Below are positions 26,885-37,172 of a stretch of 45,311 bases of DNA, one piece after another. Positions within the stretch are counted from its first letter, which is position 1. Each line of letters starts with the position of its first letter. Where the stretch lies: contig BAXC01000028.1 in assembly GCA_001310375.1 (NCBI GenBank), positions 1 to 45,311 on the forward strand, written 5' to 3'. Made by a program: the position numbers and the translations under genes. The stretch is from Bacillus sp. JCM 19041. GTDB taxonomy: Bacteria; Bacillota; Bacilli; Bacillales; Bacillaceae_D. A model generated the notes under the pieces. That model did not search any database. It worked only from the letters and a program-made list of their open reading frames with translations, and was not told the DNA's origin.

Positions 26885-28937
26885 ATGAAGGGGATTCCCT
26901 ATTTTCTGATTTTTGTGTTGGTTCTTGTTGGTTGTGGAGGAACGAGTGAGGCTGACCAAGAAGGGAGTTCGACGGAAGTGGATTCAGGAGGACAACAAGA
27001 AGAACAGATGGGTGAAGAAAAAGGTAGCGAAGAAGTTGTGTTTGAAAGCTCGTACGTTCAACCAGATTCACTTGATTATTTGTCCCCTCAAGTTAGTTTT
27101 GACGGTGAAACAATTGTGGTGACAATGAAGGAAACGATTAAGCGTGATGATGATTATAGCCATTATTTAGTAAGTGATTCAGAGATGGTTGAGACAAGGG
27201 AATTGTCACTCGAGGAACCGTCACGTAGGTGTGCAACAAATGAACTCACGCCTGATGGGCTACACATGGCATTCCAGTGCCCCGTCGACGGGATTGATTT
27301 TGCGATTTACTCGCTCGAACTAGGCGAAGTTGTTTATGAGAGCAAAGAGCAAGTTGAATCCGATTACCGTGTGGATCTTTTAACTGTGACAAATGATTTG
27401 CGTGTTGTATTGGAAACGCAGAGTTCTGACGGAGATGACCAGTTAACGATTTTTGACACGATGACAGAAGAGCAAACCGATTACGACATAAGCGAGTGGT
27501 TTGGTGAAAGTAGTGATAGCGTTTCTTCCATTGGGCTGACATACGATGGGTCAGAGATGTTGATTGACACTGTTTCACAGCTATTTATTTTTAATCTTGC
27601 CTCTGAAGATGTGGAACAAATTGTTGATCTTAATTCGACATTTCGCGAGGAATATGAAGACGATTGGATTTTCATCTATTCTCCCTATCTCTCGCCAAAT
27701 GGCCGATATTTAGTGTATACCGTTAGCGGTGATGCTTATTCAGGTTACTTCTTCCTTGATCGCGAGACGGGTGAGGAACGAGTATATCGCGAGTTAGATT
27801 ATACGCGACAAGCAGGCATCTCTAATGATAGCGAGGTACTCTTTCGAGAAACAAATGGTTTGTATTTATTTAATTATGCGACTGAAGAGTTAAAAATGAT
27901 CCATGATGAATTGAAAGATAATGCGCAATTATCTGGTGACGGGAACGTTCTTTATTATACAGAAGAAATTATTTCAGACGATAATTTTGACGAACGTGAT
28001 GTATATGTAAAGAAACAGTATCTCGATAATAAAGAAAGTCTTGAGGTCGTTACGCTTGATGCGGCGTTTGAAGAAGCAGCGATTGAAGCATCTAGTGAAT
28101 CACTTGAACTTTTTGAGAAAAATTTTGACGAAGCAGAAGATATCTATGATTTTTGGGAACAATCGCGTGGTATAGAGTTTGTGTCTGATATTCCAGGAGA
28201 AATCGAGAAGTTATCTTATTCAACAGGTCAAAAAACGTTTAATGATTTAACGATCGAATTTCAACTAGATGGAGAAAATAGGGCGTACAACTACCCGGAA
28301 ATTAAGCAGCGTGTTCAGAATTATGAAGAGAAGGATTATAGTCCAGATCGTTGTATCGATGAAGATTTGGAGTTAATAGAAACCGCGGATGGCATCGATT
28401 ATTATTTCTATCAATCACTAGTTCTTCAAGTGAAATTGGTTTTTATAAAGACGGTTATTGCCATGAAATTGGCGCTAGTTCGCTAGAGGGTGAGGACATT
28501 CTTCTTAATCTTGCCTTATCAATTGAACCACTTGGAGATCGATTGCCAGAAATAAATCCAGAAGATATCCTATATCCTACGATGTTTCCGGGGCAAAGCA
28601 CAACCTATGAGTCAGCATCGATTTCGTATTCCGCTCATAACGAGCAATATCAGTACTTAATTGATTATAAGAAAGACTCGAAAAAAGAAGAAGACATCTC
28701 AATGTTGCTGCACGTCATGAACTTTGAGAGTAGCGGTTTCGAGGATGCAGAAGAGGAAGTAGAAGTTGGGGAACAGTTTGAGGTAGGATCTTTGACGAAA
28801 ACAAGCTCGAACTTTACTTATATGATGGGGACTATTATTACAGAATTAGTCTCGATTTCTCCGATGAACTAATTCATGAAAAAGAAACAGCCGAACTACG
28901 TGATCTAGTCATTGAGATTGCAAATAGTATGCAATAA
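26885..28937 (+). CDS. Large acidic lipoprotein with propeller-like repeats, two frameshifts
   Basis: The signal ends at Cys17 in VLVGC, then an acidic low-complexity linker. The body has recurring strands with patterns such as YLSPNGRYLVYTVSG, AQLSGDGNVLYYT and LTPDGLHMAFQCP, resembling PD40/TolB-type beta-propeller blades. Frames break near 28420 (YQSTSSSSEIGFYKDGY restored) and near 28830 (LYDGDYYYRISLDFSDEL restored), giving about 684 residues. The C-terminal 200 residues form a separate region with no known motif. It is expected on the outer face of the membrane. Ligand and partners are unknown; the zinc-ribbon membrane protein downstream may be co-transcribed. Confidence 0.7.
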
Positions 28938-28995
28938 ACGCTGTTGAGTACTATTGGAAAAGCGAGTGAATAGAAATAACAAGGAGGTTTTGCAT

Positions 28996-29781
28996 ATGGT
29001 ATGTAAAGCGTGTGGAGCAACTTTAAGCGCAGGGGATGCCTTTTGCTCCCAATGCAATCAAGTAGTGTCGGAGGGAGCGACAATAGGAAACAATCAAGCC
29101 ATGAATAATGAACAACAGAGACAGGTAGCTTCAGAGAACGCAAGTACCGCTGAAGTGGTGAAACAAAAAAATGAAACAATCGAAAAAGCATCGGCAGCTT
29201 CCAAAAGCTACTGGAACTATCTGTTGTCCTCGTTAATGAAGCCATCCGATTCTCCAGTTGCCAAACAAAAAGAAACTGCAGTTTTTGGAGCAGTGACGAT
29301 TGTCTTGCTTGCTTTATTTTTTGGGCTCTCTATCTACATTCAATTTGGTATTGCAATATCTGAGTTCTTACAAATGAGTTTCAGTGAGACCTTCATCCCT
29401 GGTTTTTTCTATTTACTTGTTATGCTAAGTGTTGTGGTTGGAGCTCTCTTTTTGGGACTTAAACTATTTATGCAGGTAAATATTACTTTCTTAGATGTAT
29501 TGAGCAGTTACGGTAAACAATTGACAGTCCCGCTTTTGTTAATGGTGGGCGCGGCTGTGATGTCGTTAATTCGAGTCCAATTTATCTACAGTTTACTCGT
29601 TAGTGTAACAATTGTCTCTTTTGTTGGTTCTACAGCACTTGTCTTTTATGCGTTAAAAGGAAAATCGTCAAAAAGAGACCCGTTTTACGGGCTGCTTGGC
29701 GTCTATGCTGTCATTCTACTTGTAATTGGTCTAACGTCGGATTGGGTTTTTTCTCAACTCTTTGGTGGTTTGTTTTTTTAA
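28996..29781 (+). CDS. Zinc-ribbon membrane protein
   Basis: ATG 28996 follows AAGGAGG. The N-terminus is a CxxC...CxxC zinc ribbon (VCKACGA and FCSQCNQ), then about 60 polar residues and five or six membrane helices starting near residue 95. This layout is shared by Bacillus YvbJ-like and YIP1-like zinc-ribbon proteins of unknown function. It is intact, with 261 residues. It lies 58 bp after the large lipoprotein gene, on the same strand, so a joint envelope role is possible. Confidence 0.75.
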   Translation: MVCKACGATLSAGDAFCSQCNQVVSEGATIGNNQAMNNEQQRQVASENASTAEVVKQKNETIEKASAASKSYWNYLLSSLMKPSDSPVAKQKETAVFGAVTIVLLALFFGLSIYIQFGIAISEFLQMSFSETFIPGFFYLLVMLSVVVGALFLGLKLFMQVNITFLDVLSSYGKQLTVPLLLMVGAAVMSLIRVQFIYSLLVSVTIVSFVGSTALVFYALKGKSSKRDPFYGLLGVYAVILLVIGLTSDWVFSQLFGGLFF

Positions 29782-29793
29782 CTAAATCGTTTT

Positions 29794-29830
29794 AAACATT
29801 GTCGGTTATATGCCGACTATGTTTATTTTT
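29794..29830 (+). terminator. Rho-independent terminator
   Basis: AAACAT-T-GTCGG (29794-29805) pairs with CCGAC-T-ATGTTT (29813-29824), followed by ATTTTTG. Confidence 0.75.
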
Positions 29831-29910
29831 GAGACTGTCCCGCAAAACATGCTGTTGATAAACAGGTATGACGTAAAATCAAATATCATGATCATAATCA
29901 TTTTTATTCC

Positions 29911-30320
29911 TTAAAAGTAAAAGAGAAAAATAGAAAAGAGATAAAGAAGAAACATTAAAAAGGAAACGATCAAAAAGATACCACCATTTTGCGCATATTG
30001 ATCGATTGTGATTTTTATCCGATTATTCGGATTATAATAGACGTCAACTTTTCGCCCAATTCTCAATCCTGGCTGATGACCGATGTTTGATGTTACTTCA
30101 TATGTATCCCCCCGTCTTTTGTTTTAAATCGTACTGTTGGATTGTAATCAGGTCGATTAGGAAATAGATTTAAAAAACTTTTCTTTTTAATAATTTCACC
30201 TTTTGCTCTTTCTCTTTTTTTCTTACGGTGCCTTAATACAATTGCAGGGGTTGAAAAACCTATCATAAAAGCACTACATACAACAGTCAGTGAAATAAAA
30301 ATCAAAAGTTCATCAGACAT
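29911..30320 (-). CDS. DUF3592-like membrane protein, frameshifted
   Basis: It starts at ATG 30320 with a membrane helix (IFISLTVVCSAFMIGF) and a basic stretch. The frame breaks in a G run near 30112; one G fewer gives KTKDGDTYEVTSNIGHQPG, continuing RIGRKVDVYYNPNNRIKI and a second helix ending at 29911. The middle strand pattern (VRFKTKDG, GxxVDVYYNP) is that of DUF3592. Corrected length is about 136 residues. Function is unknown. Confidence 0.7.
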
Positions 30321-30425
30321 TTTCTTACACCCCTCTCAATAAATTATTTATTTTTTTGAGTATAACAAAATGAATTTCATTCAAGCTACGGAAAGAGCAT
30401 AAGAGGACGTAACTAGAGCTAGCAC

Positions 30426-30764
30426 TCACTGCCATAAGCTGATTTGTCGCTGCATGCTTACGATTTCTTCATGCACATAGTCGATTTCTGTCTGAACATC
30501 ATTGAGTTGTTTGTATATGCTCTCCGCGCTTCGTCTTGAATGACGTGAAGCACTTGCAGCAAAGAATAGCTGAATTTCATCTACTTCCTCGTTAACGTTT
30601 GTAGATTGCTGCTGTCTAGACAAATCACGCCCAATTTTCACACCTATAAAGAACAGGGTTGAAGCTAATGTGCTAAGTAACGCCTCATAGTAAATCAAGT
30701 CTTCAGATAAGAGAAGCCATTCCTGTAGCCGTGCGTCGTCTGCTTCTTTGCTGCTCTCTGCCAT
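30426..30764 (-). CDS. Hypothetical 112-residue protein
   Basis: ATG 30764 follows AAGGGGG. The protein is helical, with one moderately hydrophobic segment (ALLSTLASTLFFIGVKIG) and a C-terminal coiled-coil-like region (YKQLNDVQTEIDYVHEEIVSM). The frame is intact. It could be a membrane-bound coiled coil. No family recognised. Confidence 0.55.
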   Translation of the reverse strand: MAESSKEADDARLQEWLLLSEDLIYYEALLSTLASTLFFIGVKIGRDLSRQQQSTNVNEEVDEIQLFFAASASRHSRRSAESIYKQLNDVQTEIDYVHEEIVSMQRQISLWQ

Positions 30765-30858
30765 GAATTCTTTGCACCCCCTTACCTTGTGGTCATTTAT
30801 TTTATGTGCGTGAGGTTGTGGGTGTGTTAAGTAGGTAAGCTTTATTGCAACGTGTTAG

Positions 30859-30890
30859 GTATCATTTTGGATACTATGACACTTTATAGT
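30859..30890. promoter_or_regulatory. Overlapping inverted repeats upstream of the FMN reductase
   Basis: GTATC (30859-30863) pairs with GATAC (30870-30874), and ACTAT (30873-30877) with ATAGT (30886-30890). Redox-sensing MarR/HxlR-type regulators bind such elements before azoreductase or quinone-reductase genes; no regulator is encoded nearby. Confidence 0.35.
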
Positions 30891-31060
30891 GCCTACTTCC
30901 ATATATCCGACTATGGTTATATGATAACTATATAAACAGTCTTGGGATTCGAGAGTGGAGCTCAGGATTCCGGGGAGAGACAAAAGAAGGATTGATGGAA
31001 ATGAACTCGGGTAAAGGATTTTTTCATAAATGGTTTACTAAATCAAAGGGGGAAGAAAAA

Positions 31061-31615
31061 ATGGCAGTAGAACCTTTAAAAATCGGAATTATTTTAGGTA
31101 GTACACGAGATGGCAGAGTTAGTCCACAAGTTGGTGAATGGGTAAAAGAGTTGGCAGATAAGCGTGGAGATGCAGCTTATGAAATTGTTGATATCGCTGA
31201 TTATCAATTGCCTCTTCTTGGTACAACGGATGGTCAAGAACCTGGAATCGCAGCGTGGAATCAAAAGCTTGCTGAATTGGATGGGTTTGTTTTCATCGTA
31301 CAAGAATACAATCATAGTTTATCTGCAGCGTTAAAAAATGCATTTGATTTTGCCCGTGAAGCTTGGAATAATAAGTCAGCCGGAATTGTTAGTTATGGCT
31401 CTACAGGTGGTGCGCGAGCTGCTGAACATGTAAGAGGGATTATGGGAGAACTGATGATTGCCGATGTGCGCACGCATCCGACATTATCGCTTTTTACTGA
31501 TTTCGAAAACTTCAATACATTTAAACCAGCTTCTTTACATGAGGCGAACGTGAATATGATGTTAGACCAGGTTCTTTCTTGGGGCCAGGCTTTAAAACCA
31601 ATCCGTAATGTTTAA
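31061..31615 (+). CDS. NADPH-dependent FMN reductase
   Basis: ATG 31061 has AAAGGGGGAAG upstream; the frame is open to 30992 but the extra 23 residues are atypical for the family. It opens LKIGIILGSTRDGRVSPQVGEWV, here as one run split by the FMN phosphate loop GSTRDGR. It has PLLGTTDG, VQEYNHSLSAALKNAFD and GIVSYGSTGGARA, the standard NAD(P)H-dependent FMN reductase pattern. It is intact at 184 residues. It should reduce flavin, quinones or azo compounds in the cytosol. A strong terminator follows. Confidence 0.9.
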   Translation: MAVEPLKIGIILGSTRDGRVSPQVGEWVKELADKRGDAAYEIVDIADYQLPLLGTTDGQEPGIAAWNQKLAELDGFVFIVQEYNHSLSAALKNAFDFAREAWNNKSAGIVSYGSTGGARAAEHVRGIMGELMIADVRTHPTLSLFTDFENFNTFKPASLHEANVNMMLDQVLSWGQALKPIRNV

Positions 31616-31620
31616 TTAAA

Positions 31621-31662
31621 AAAACAAGGTGGACGCTTTAATTGGCGTTCACCTTGTTTTTT
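31621..31662. terminator. Bidirectional terminator
   Basis: AAAACAAGGTGGACGC (31621-31636) pairs with GCGTTCACCTTGTTTT (31645-31660), with one wobble, and is flanked by T/A tracts on both sides. It overlaps the stop codon of the convergent gene. Confidence 0.9.
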
Positions 31663-31894
31663 ATGCACGTGACCGTTCCGTTTCTGCTTCACATAAGGAA
31701 AGGTTCCAGTGCTCTATAATTGTTGCTTCTTTGTAGTCTTTATCGATGATGTGGACGGCTTCAGGTTTCATCAAAATCAGATGCAAGACGGAGGCTGCCA
31801 TGTCTTGGTCCTCGCTTTGTTTAGAGTGTGCTAAACCTTGGAGCGCACTAATGAACTGTTGGTTAAATAGATCATATATAACTGCATCTTCCAT
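31661..31894 (-). CDS. Hypothetical 77-residue protein
   Basis: ATG 31894 is preceded by AAAGGGTGG. A small soluble helical protein with MEDAVIYDLFNQQFISAL at the start and a Glu/Arg-rich end. Frame is intact. It lies between the FMN reductase terminator and metY. No family recognised. Confidence 0.55.
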   Translation of the reverse strand: MEDAVIYDLFNQQFISALQGLAHSKQSEDQDMAASVLHLILMKPEAVHIIDKDYKEATIIEHWNLSLCEAETERSRA

Positions 31895-31958
31895 GAAAAC
31901 CACCCTTTCAAATAAGTATTGATAATAGTGTGTACCTTTTTTCGCAAGCTGGCAAACA

Positions 31959-33265
<1,307 letters not shown>

Positions 33266-33632
33266 TCATTTCCCCACCTTTACGTTTGTTTTATCTGTAC
33301 TATTCATAGGTGACTACATGGTTTTGTTTGAGTAATTCAACTGGGTGTTGTTTGTTAACTATACCAAATTAAAGATGGTTATTAAATGAATTTTTATTGT
33401 TTTTTGATAAATATTCGTATCTCTATTTACATTTGTTAAAATCTATTATGAAAATAGGTTTATGGATAATCGTAATTGGTTATATAAAGAGTAATACCGC
33501 CATTATCCCTTGGCGTATCCCCCTTATGTTTTGTATATAGATTTACGAACAGACCACACTTTTAGTAGAAAGTGTGGTTTTTTTGTTCATAAAGGATTGT
33601 CTACTTTTTCTATTGAAAGAGGGGTCACCACG
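33266..33632. other. Gap with an isolated plus-strand terminator
   Basis: It should contain the metY promoter (leftward). Nothing coding is supported. The plus-strand hairpin at 33553-33583 ends some rightward transcript of unknown origin. Confidence 0.45.
33553..33583 (+). terminator. Orphan rho-independent terminator
   Basis: CCACACTTT (33553-33561) pairs with AAAGTGTGG, and seven T residues follow. No plus-strand gene precedes it; metY upstream is on the other strand. It may end a small RNA. Confidence 0.7.
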
Positions 33633-33765
33633 ATGAGGACATCGAAGAAAGTGATTTAATTTCGAACAAGAAAAAGATGCATGTGAATGTTTGGCTTATC
33701 GCTTTTACTTGATATCAAAGAAGGATCGAGAAAAATTAAAACTTCTAGGGTCCATTTTGAGGTAG
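33633..33765 (+). CDS. Small 43-residue ORF with a frameshift
   Basis: ATG 33633 follows GAGGGG at nine bases. The first codons read MRTSKKVI and stop; removing one T near 33655 continues as NFEQEKDACECLAYRFYLIS and KKDREKLKLLGSILR to TAG 33763-33765. The sequence is cysteine-bearing and basic at its end. It is a guess based on protein-like composition and the ribosome site. No family recognised. Confidence 0.35.
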
Positions 33766-33768
33766 CCC

Positions 33769-34548
33769 CTACTCCGAGGAGGGGTCTTCTATTTTTCTTT
33801 TACGCAGCAAATAGTAGGCTGAGATGGAAGACGTAATAGGAATAATGAGTGCCACCCCAATTCCAGCACAGAAGATCATGAGTAATTCACCAACAAACAC
33901 TTTTGAGTTCATAATTTGCCCAAATGAATAGGATAAATCTTTAAACCAAATGAATAGCGCTAAGTATCCTCCAAAAAACGCAAAAAACAGTGTGTTGGCA
34001 CTTGTGCCGAGAATGTCCTTACCGATACTCATTCCGGCGAGAAAAAGCCGTTTCTTAGTGATGGAAGGATTGTGGATGGCGATTTCGCGCATTGGTGATG
34101 CCATCGAAATTGCCACATCGGCGATTGCGCCAATCGTGCTCATAATCATAACGGAAGCGCCAATTTTTACGAAATCGACTCCAACATAGAGTGAGAAGGC
34201 ACCAAGTTCCTCGATCTCTTCTGGACCAAAACCTTGAATCATCGCATAATCTGTGACGAACAGGATCAGACCAAGCAGCAACATGATTGTAATCATTGTA
34301 GACATAAAAGCAGTCACCGACGTTTTATTTATGTTGTTAATAAAGAAGAGTGTTGTAGCACTAATAATTGTACAAGCGATCAACGTTAACACGACCGGGT
34401 TCATTTCTGGATTAGTCATAAAAATAATTGTGACAAATAGAACGCCGAAGTTAAGGAATAATGTCAAAAACGAGCGTGCACCTTTTGCGCCGCCGATAAG
34501 TGTCATTAACAGAAATAGTGTGAGAGCGAGCCAAGTAAGGACACTCAT
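33769..34548 (-). CDS. YibE/F-family membrane protein (second of pair)
   Basis: ATG 34548 follows GAAGGTGAG; longer readings lie inside the preceding gene. The 259-residue protein has about seven membrane helices. It contains the paired family motifs GAIADVAISMASPM and GMSIGKDILGTSANTLFFAF, which also occur in its upstream partner. YibE/F proteins occur as pairs in Firmicutes and are of unknown transport function. It starts four bases after the partner's stop, so the two are co-translated. A CCCCT/AGGGG hairpin overlaps its stop codon. Confidence 0.82.
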   Translation of the reverse strand: MSVLTWLALTLFLLMTLIGGAKGARSFLTLFLNFGVLFVTIIFMTNPEMNPVVLTLIACTIISATTLFFINNINKTSVTAFMSTMITIMLLLGLILFVTDYAMIQGFGPEEIEELGAFSLYVGVDFVKIGASVMIMSTIGAIADVAISMASPMREIAIHNPSITKKRLFLAGMSIGKDILGTSANTLFFAFFGGYLALFIWFKDLSYSFGQIMNSKVFVGELLMIFCAGIGVALIIPITSSISAYYLLRKRKIEDPSSE

Positions 34549-34552
34549 TGTC

Positions 34553-35662
34553 TCACCTTCTTTCGGTTGATAAAAAAGAGTGACGTATAGAGCCAATTGG
34601 GATCGCGAGTACAATGCCAATGCCTCCGGCGAGTGCTCGTGCCAATTCAAGCGAAAGGTTCATTGATAACGTGAACCCAAGCGGAGAATTGTTTTTAATA
34701 TAAAGGAGCAAGGAAGGAATTGAACCACTAATATAAGCGAAAAACAAAATGTTGGTCATTGTGCCCATAATGTCTTTCCCTACTTCCATGCCTGATGCTT
34801 TTAGTGCTTTAGCCGAAATGGTTTTATTCTCTTCATAAATACCGAAGATGGAAGCTGACATGGAAATGGCAACATCCATCACCGCGCCAAGCGACCCAAT
34901 CAGAACACCTGCTAAGAAGACCACTTCATAGGGCCGAGTTAAAAACCCCATTTCCTCATAGCGTAGCCCGCCTTCTGGCGCAAACCAAAGAAAAAAAGAC
35001 GTAATTGCCATTAAGGCAACCGTTGAAATGATGGTTGCGATCATTGCTGAATAGCTTTTTTCATTTGCGCCATTCACTAGAAGCAGTGTCATCACGGTAA
35101 ATAAAACTGCACTTACACCACAGATGAGTACTAAGCTACTATTTTGCGTATTGATGTACACATCGAGCGCATATGAAAGGAGAAGCGCATTAATAAGGAG
35201 GCTAATGACCGAGAAAAGTCCTTGTTTCTTGCCAACAAGAAGTAAAGTGGCAATAAAGAGCCAGCCAACGATCATGACGTATTTATCTCGTTTTACATCC
35301 GTGATGGAGCCTGTTAATTCATCGTCTTCTTCTTGTGGGTCAATCCAAACAAATAGCTCATTGCCGATGCTGTACTCGTGATCGTACGCTCCAGAAAGAG
35401 AGTAGGTATTTTCTAAATAGATCAACTCTCCTTTCTGTTCGCCGTTTTTTATTTCTGCAACGATCGATTGTTTAAATAATTGATCGATGTTGTCATGCAC
35501 ATCTACTAGTTCCGTTGACTCTATCACTTCTACGTCTGTCACTTCGGCAATCGGCCGGTCATAGAGAGTGTGGTTGTTATAGACAAAGATAAGGGATGAG
35601 ACAAGCAAGATGAACGGGATGCCGTAGAAAGCAGTCTTTTTATGTAGCCAGTTCATTTTCAT
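34553..35662 (-). CDS. YibE/F-family membrane protein (first of pair)
   Basis: An intact protein of 369 residues. One N-terminal helix is followed by an extracytoplasmic domain of about 110 residues (starting IAEVTDVEVIESTELVDVHD) and then seven or eight helices. Within these, GAVMDVAISMSASIFGI and GMEVGKDIMGTMTNILFFAY are the YibE/F signatures. With its shorter partner it probably forms a hetero-oligomeric membrane complex. The substrate is not known. Confidence 0.85.
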   Translation of the reverse strand: MKMNWLHKKTAFYGIPFILLVSSLIFVYNNHTLYDRPIAEVTDVEVIESTELVDVHDNIDQLFKQSIVAEIKNGEQKGELIYLENTYSLSGAYDHEYSIGNELFVWIDPQEEDDELTGSITDVKRDKYVMIVGWLFIATLLLVGKKQGLFSVISLLINALLLSYALDVYINTQNSSLVLICGVSAVLFTVMTLLLVNGANEKSYSAMIATIISTVALMAITSFFLWFAPEGGLRYEEMGFLTRPYEVVFLAGVLIGSLGAVMDVAISMSASIFGIYEENKTISAKALKASGMEVGKDIMGTMTNILFFAYISGSIPSLLLYIKNNSPLGFTLSMNLSLELARALAGGIGIVLAIPIGSIRHSFLSTERR

Positions 35663-35884
35663 TAAAACTTCCTTTGCTATAGTTGAATACAGAAGGGCAA
35701 AAGCAATCTTCTGCCTGTAAAGACTTTACTATAAAACAGCAAAAGCTCTAGTAGGGATAGAACGTGGCTCATAGAAATAGAGATGGTATGAACGAGAAAA
35801 CGTAGAGCTAAGAACGAGTAGCTATTCGGTGTTTTTCTCTATTGACCAAAGGGAGAAACTGGGATAGATTATATAAGGATTAAA

Positions 35885-36872
35885 ATGAGAAGAGCTTTTA
35901 TTTGTTGTAGCCTCAAAATGGTGGAGAGTGACTTTCGTCCAACGATTTTAACAGGTCTGTTGCAAATCGTATTTGGCATTTTTAAGCTAGCACGGTTTAT
36001 GAAGTTTGTACCGAGGACGGTCATGACAGGCTTTGTTAATTCACTTGCTATTTTAATTTTTATCGCCCAGCTTGAACATTTCGTAGGAGAAACATGGGTG
36101 ATGTATGCGCTCGTTGCGTTAACACTTGCAATCATTTATTTGCTTCCTTACCTAACGAAAACCGTCCCGTCTACGCTTGTTGAGATCATTGTTGTCACAG
36201 CGATTGTGCTCGTGTTAAACATTGGAGTCAGAAATGTTGGTGATATGGGTGCGCTAACTCATTAACGTCAAATCAGGAGGGCGTGGTCGTTTATCAGCAC
36301 TTGTTGCAGGTATGTTTTTAATGTTTTTAATCATTGTGCTTGGCAACATTGTCGTGCAGATCCCGATAGCTGCGCTGGCAGGGGTAATGATTATGGTATC
36401 AATCAGTACGTTTGATTGGAAGTCAGTCACGACACTGCATAAACTACCGCGAACCGATGCGGTTGTACTAGTAGCAACGGTACTCACGGTTGTCATGACA
36501 GGGAATCTCGCATATGGTGTGCTTGGTGGAGTGTAACTAAGCATGGTCTTTTTTTGCAGCGAAGCTATCGAAGGTTCGAGTGGAATCACATCTTGATCAG
36601 ACAGGAAACACTCGCTATTACAGTGTAGTCCACTGTTTTTTGCATCTGTAACAGATTTCCTTGTCAAGATTGACGTGTATGAGCACGTACATGCCGTTGA
36701 GGTTGACTTGTCTCGTTCGCATGTATGGGATGATTCTGCGGTAGGTGCATTAGACCGGATTGAGGCGAAATTTACGGCTCGGAAAGTAAAGCTTACTTTC
36801 AACGGGGTTAATCAAGAGAGTGAAACGCTCTTGAAGTCGGCTGGGGCGATTCCTCCTACTTCAAGCCATTAA
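35885..36872 (+). pseudogene. Collapsed SulP-family anion permease
   Basis: Clear SulP pieces are present: GIFKLARFMKFVPRTVMTG, then FVNSLAILIFIAQLEHF, NVKSGGRGRLSALVAGMFL, VQIPIAALAGVMIMVSI and a C-terminal STAS domain (VEVDLSRSHVWDDSAVGAL). The first 120-150 residues are missing. About 70 residues normally found between the GDMG strand and NVKSGGRGR are lost near 36257, and the link to the STAS domain is broken by stops and frame changes near 36540-36640. This exceeds single-base errors, so I call it a true pseudogene. A possible promoter, TTGACC-17-TAGATT, remains upstream. Confidence 0.85.
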
Positions 36873-36953
36873 CGTAAAGCTGTGTGAATTTTTTTTGCAA
36901 GGGCATGTGGTCAAATTCAATGAACTGATCCATGCCTTTTTCTGTTACCGCAC

Positions 36954-37172
36954 CTAATTAAGATGCGGGAGTTCTGTGAGTTCATGGGATGAACAGTTCT
37001 TACAATAAAAAGAAGGGAACTCTCCAACTTGGAAATCTACTGTCAATCGTTCTGTGTCTTCAATTTCTTTCTGGCAAATGGTACATATAATTGTGTGTGC
37101 GAACCAATCAGCTCCTTTACTAGCTATATACCCGTATGAAGCCTTTAAAACAACCTTTGACGTTTGTATCAA
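36954..37172 (-). CDS. Small zinc-ribbon protein
   Basis: The C-terminal part has two CxxC knuckles, CTICQKE and CKNCSSHE, about 30 residues apart, like small treble-clef or zinc-ribbon proteins of Bacillus. The upstream limit is uncertain: the frame is open to 37172, but AAAGGAG at about 37116 suggests a later start or an early frameshift. The core after TIICTICQ is the reliable part. Function is unknown. Confidence 0.5.
   Translation of the reverse strand: MIQTSKVVLKASYGYIASKGADWFAHTIICTICQKEIEDTERLTVDFQVGEFPSFYCKNCSSHELTELPHLN

Noticed and set aside
29831..29850. Insertion-sequence end (GAGACTGTCCC)
   Set aside because: It resembles ends of some insertion sequences, but no partner repeat, target duplication or transposase was found.
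33266..33480. SAM (S-box) riboswitch before metY
   Set aside because: None of the conserved S-box stem sequences or a leader terminator on the minus strand could be found.
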